From the NCBI RefSeq assembly GCF_014839835.1, contig NC_071642.1:8082052-8146051 (forward strand): a DNA stretch of 64,000 bases, read 5' to 3'. Below the pieces are notes generated by a model, which saw only the letters and a program-made list of their open reading frames with translations, had not been told where the DNA came from and did no database searches. Both the position numbers and the translations under genes were made by a program. This stretch comes from Dryobates pubescens. Its lineage: Eukaryota; Chordata; Aves; Piciformes; Picidae. Below are positions 56,801-64,000 of this stretch, one piece after another (the stretch's first letter is position 1; each line of letters begins with the position of its first letter).

Positions 56801-59539
56801 ACCTTCCTGGGGCCTTCCAGTGCCTGCAGGGGGCTCCAGGAAAGCTGGGGAGGGACTTCTGAGGGTGCCAGGGAGGGATAGGCCTGGGGGGGGATGGAGC
56901 AAAAGTGGAAGTGGGGAGATTGAGATTGGCTGTGAGGAAGAAGTTGTTGCCCATGAGGGTGGTGAGAGCCTGGCACAGGCTGCCCAGGGAGGCTGTGGCA
57001 GCCTCCTGCCTGGAGGTGTTTGCAGCCAGGCTGGATGAGGCTCTGGCCAGCCTGCTGTGGTGTGAGGTGTCCCTGGCCATGGCAGGGGGTTGGAGCTGGC
57101 TGAGCCTTGGGGTCCCTTCCAGCCCTGACAGCTCTGTGATTCAGACTGGAAGAAGCTGGGTTGAGGTTGGACATTGGGAGGAAGTTCTTCCCCTTGAGGC
57201 TGGGGAGAGCCTGGCACAGGCTGCCCAGGGAGGCTGTGGCTGCTCCCTCCCTGGAGGTGCTCAGGGCCAGGCTGGCTGAGGCCTTGAGCAGCCTGTGCTG
57301 GTGGGAGGTGTCCCTGCCCAGGGCAGGGGCTTGGCACCGGCTGAGCTTTGAGCTCCCTTCCACCCCAACCCATTCCACGAGTCCACGCCCCGGGTGCCAA
57401 CCAACTTCCCTTCACCACAGCCTCAGGCTGGCAGAGCTGGGCCGGGAGCAGCTCACAGCTGCACTGGGAGGGGGGCTGGGGTGGCACTGGGGACCCCCTG
57501 CCCAGCAGCCCCAGCTGGTACCTCCTGGCTGGGGTGCCACACCACGTGCTTGACGTCCTGGCTGTGGGAGTTGAGGACGCTGACGCACTCGTACTCCTCC
57601 TCCTCGTCCACTGCGGGGAGGAAGAGCTTGTGGGGAGGCTGGGGCTGGGGGGGGACACCCCCCACTGCCTCCCCACCCCCTTCCCCCTCACCTTCCCAGA
57701 CCCAGACGCTCTTGTCCCGGCTGCAGGTGGCCAGCAGAGTGCCAGAGGGGGCCCAGGCCACCGACTTGACCTCATTCTCGTGGCCCTCCAGGGTGGTGAT
57801 GCACTGCGGAGGGACAGCGGCAGAGGGGCACAGGAGGGTGCCCAGGGGGCACCGGCTGGGGGGCACGGGGGGGGGGGGGGGGGGGAGGTGGGGGGGGTCC
57901 CAGGGGGTCTCACCTCGAAGCCATCATCTTGCTTCTTCCAGATGCAGGTGGTGGCATCGAAGCTGGCAGAGGCCAGGTAGGAGCCGCAGGGGGACCAGGC
58001 CACCCTGCGCACCGTGCGCTGGTGCCCATCGCCCAGCACCGCCTGGCACGACCAGCCCGAGCCTGCCCGCAGCGGGAGGGTGCCCACGTGAGCCCCAGGG
58101 GCAGGAGGGTGCCCACGTGAGCCCCGGGGGCAGGAGGGTGCCCAGGTGAGCCCCGGGGGCAGGAGGGTGCCCACGTGAGCCCCGGGGGCAGGAGGGTGCC
58201 CACGTGAGCCCCGGGCAGCAGGAGGGTGCCCACATGAGCCCCAGGGGCAGCAGGAGGGTGCCCACGTGAGCCCCGGGCAGCAGGAGGGTGCCCACGTGAG
58301 CCCCAGGGGCAGGAGGGTGCCCACGTGAGCCCAGGGGCAGCAGGAGGGTGCCCACGTGAGCCCAGGGGCAGCAGGAGGGTGCCCACCCTAGCCCCAGGGC
58401 AGCAGGAGGGTGCCCACGTGAGCCCAGGGGCAGCAGGAGGGTGCCCACGTGAGCCCAGGGGCAGCAGGAGGGTGCCCACGTGAGCCCAGGGGCAGCAGGA
58501 GGGTGCCCACCCTAGCCCCAGGGCAGCAGGAGGGTGCCCACGTGAGCCCAGGGGCAGCAGGAGGGTGCCCACCCTAGCCCCAGGGGCAGCAGGAGGGTGC
58601 CCACGTGAGCCCCAGGGGCAGCAGCACCCTCAGCCCCTCCTTCTTCCCCCTCTACCCCCACCCTATATCAAGCCCCTCCCTCCTTCTCATATAGCCCCGC
58701 CCCCTCCGTTGCCCTCCCAGCCTCGCCCCTCCCCTCTTTCCCTCCAATACCTGTAGCCCCACCCCACTGCCAAGCCCCTCCCATCCCTTAGCCCTTCCTC
58801 AGCTCCACTCCTCCATAATTGTGACCACACCCCCTTAAGCCCCTCCCACCCAACCTCCATTACTCCCTAACCCCACCCCATTCTGTTACCCCACCCCTCC
58901 ATGTAACCCCGCCCCTTTAGCCCCACCCCCTTATTTAGCCCCTCCCTGCCCTACTCTTTCTGGCCCCACCCCTATACCCATAACCCCGCCCCCTTAGAGC
59001 CCTTCTGGGACCACAGCCCTCGCGAAGCCACACCCTTTTCTACATAACCCCGCCCCCTCCATAGCCCCGCCCCCATGCCTGTAACCCCGCCCCCGTAGAG
59101 CCTTCCTGGGCCTGCAGTCCCGCCCTCACTCGGCCCCTCCCATTGCCACATAGCCCCACCCCCTCCATAGCCCCGCCCCCTTAGAGCTTTCCCAGCCCCG
59201 CAGCCCCGCCTCTCACCACCCTCCTCCCAGCGCCACTTAGCCCCGCCCCGGCAGCTCCGCCCCCTGCCCCTAGCCCCTCCCCCTGCCCCTAGCCCCTCCC
59301 CCGCCATTCCGGTCCCGCTCCCTTCCCGTTCCCGCCCCGCCCCCGTCCCGCTCGGGTCCCGGCCCCGCCCCGCCGGCCCCGCACCGTCTCGGCCCCGCAC
59401 CGTCTCTGCCCCACAGGCGCACGCAGCGGTCGCCGCCGCAGGAGGCCAGCAGGGTGCCGCTGGGGTTCCAGGCCAGGAACCAGCAGCGCGAGTCGGGGTG
59501 CGCCGGCAGCCGGCACAGCAGCTCCAGCGCCTCCTTCAT
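53864..59539 (-). CDS. CIAO1: CIAO1, cytosolic iron-sulfur assembly WD40 protein, complete, 7 exons, 339 aa
   Basis: Exons in order: 59401-59539, 57914-58062, 57692-57803, 57522-57610, 56275-56476, 54195-54282, 53864-54104. They total 1,020 nt, giving 339 residues, the human length as remembered. Begins [20 protein letters not shown]. Seven WD40 blades are recognisable: [96 protein letters not shown] and [21 protein letters not shown]1 is the scaffold of the CIA targeting complex (with CIAO2B and MMS19) that hands [4Fe-4S] clusters to DNA polymerases, primase and helicases. Introns 1, 4 and 5 are swollen by repeats and CR1. Exon 1 ends at a 16-bp tandemly duplicated donor (GAGACG|GTGCGG twice); only the first keeps the frame. 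It diverges from TMEM127 and converges on SNRNP200. Confidence 0.97.
54300..54960 (-). mobile_element. CIAO1: CR1 LINE, young GAGGAGAAAGTTGTTTG subfamily, CIAO1 intron 5
   Basis: Same strand as CIAO1 transcription. Nearly identical to the copy at 52670-53220. Starts just 18 bases from the exon 6 acceptor. 54961-55445 is C-rich unique intron. Confidence 0.87.
55445..56215 (+). mobile_element. CR1 LINE fragment, CIAO1 intron 5
   Basis: RT C-terminal frame still largely readable; opposite in direction to the CR1 at 54300-54960, forming an inverted CR1 pair within the intron. Confidence 0.88.
56570..57145 (+). mobile_element. CR1 3' fragments, CIAO1 intron 4 (left)
   Basis: A tail scrap (56570-56650) followed by an ORF2-end/tail copy (56670-57145) with the GGAGATTGAGATTGGCTGTG subfamily signature. 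Confidence 0.83.
57146..57370 (+). mobile_element. CR1 3' tail, CIAO1 intron 4 (right)
   Basis: Third tandem sense tail in this intron, GGTTGAGGTTGGACATTGGG to CCACCCCAACCCATTCC. 57371-57521 is unique. Confidence 0.82.
58080..58622 (-). repeat. CIAO1: E-box minisatellite, CIAO1 intron 1
   Basis: About 18 units of 29-33 bp (GCAGGAGGGTGCCCACGTGA then GCCCCAGGG) beginning right at exon 2. Thirteen units contain the canonical E-box CACGTG; the others read CAGGTG, CACATG or CACCCT. It is within 1.5 kb of the CIAO1/TMEM127 promoter. Confidence 0.93.
58625..59300 (-). repeat. GC-box-rich degenerate repeat, CIAO1 intron 1
   Basis: Irregular 15-25 bp words around TAACCCCGCCCCCTTAG fill the rest of intron 1. 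Many contain CCCCGCCCC (Sp1/KLF type). No coding signal is seen. Confidence 0.8.
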
Positions 59540-59676
59540 GGCGCCGCCGGCCCCGCGGCCCTGAGCCGCGGCCCCGCTCCGCCGCCGGAAGCGGAAGCGC
59601 CGCCGGCCGCCGCCGGAAGCGGAAGCGAGCGGCGCGCCGGAAGCCGAGGCGCCGGGAGCCGGTGCAGCCGGGCGGG
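59540..59676. promoter_or_regulatory. 137-bp bidirectional promoter CIAO1 / TMEM127
   Basis: Start codons of the two genes are 137 bp apart. Three ETS/GABP-type CCGGAAG sites stand at 59585, 59613 and 59637. The first two lie in a tandem copy of CCGGAAGCGGAAGCG. There is no TATA or CCAAT box. Confidence 0.88.
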
Positions 59677-63973
<4,297 letters not shown>

Positions 63974-64000
63974 GGCCGCCGGCCTCGCCGCCTCCTCCTC

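Noticed and set aside
55409-58324. 971-residue open frame on the minus strand
   Set aside because: It is a read-through of CIAO1 exons 2-5, CR1 and the E-box minisatellite; the spliced 339-residue CIAO1 explains every conserved part.
58080-58622. Possible CRISPR-like repeat-spacer array
   Set aside because: Units are contiguous with no unique spacers, in a vertebrate intron; it is a minisatellite.

Overview
The window is nuclear DNA of a bird. It holds intron-split vertebrate genes and CpG-island promoters, and nearly every intron carries 5'-truncated CR1 LINE copies of the avian type (RT C-terminal end plus the 3' tail). Minisatellites are GC-rich and very abundant, which fits a microchromosome or a gene-dense macrochromosome end. 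CR1 density is very high. From general knowledge woodpecker-type lineages carry such loads, but the species cannot be fixed from this sequence. No retroviral, LTR or Polinton-like element, CRISPR array, tRNA or rRNA was recognised.

Layout, left to right. 1-850: 20-bp minisatellite. 1040-1580: CpG island with a perfect cAMP-response element and the apparent non-coding first exon of a leftward gene that lies mostly outside the window. 1560-2430: CAG-rich satellite with a 60-bp higher-order period. 2557-6371 (-): a compact 14-exon gene with an SLF2/FAM178-type domain, called FAM178B. 6372-6873: bidirectional promoter. 6874-52289 (+): SNRNP200 (BRR2 helicase), complete in 45 exons. The exons sum to 6,411 nt, encoding 2,136 residues, equal to the human length as I remember it. 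52290-53863: convergent 3' ends. 53864-59539 (-): CIAO1, 7 exons, 339 residues. 59540-59676: a 137-bp bidirectional promoter. 59677-63973 (+): TMEM127, 3 coding exons, 240 residues. The last 27 bases are its 3' UTR.

The genes are not one pathway. BRR2 unwinds U4/U6 during spliceosome activation. CIAO1 delivers iron-sulfur clusters to cytosolic and nuclear enzymes. TMEM127 is an endosomal/lysosomal membrane protein that restrains mTORC1. FAM178B is poorly known but related to a SMC5/6-recruiting factor. What they share is paired divergent promoters and conserved TMEM127-CIAO1-SNRNP200 synteny.

Most unusual points: (1) an intact antisense CNNM-family exon with both splice sites inside SNRNP200 intron 18, between direct repeats of CR1 sequence; (2) three CR1 copies in SNRNP200 introns 31, 33 and 40 that contain near-perfect 48-49 bp hairpins whose arms co-vary between copies; (3) a 967-nt stretch without a single A immediately before exon 33, so the branch point must be remote or not an adenosine; (4) a minisatellite in intron 7 that has copied the exon 7 splice donor four more times; (5) an almost identical 460-bp inverted pair flanking exons 15-18; (6) several minisatellites seeded from CR1 tails; (7) 13 CACGTG E-boxes in tandem in CIAO1 intron 1.
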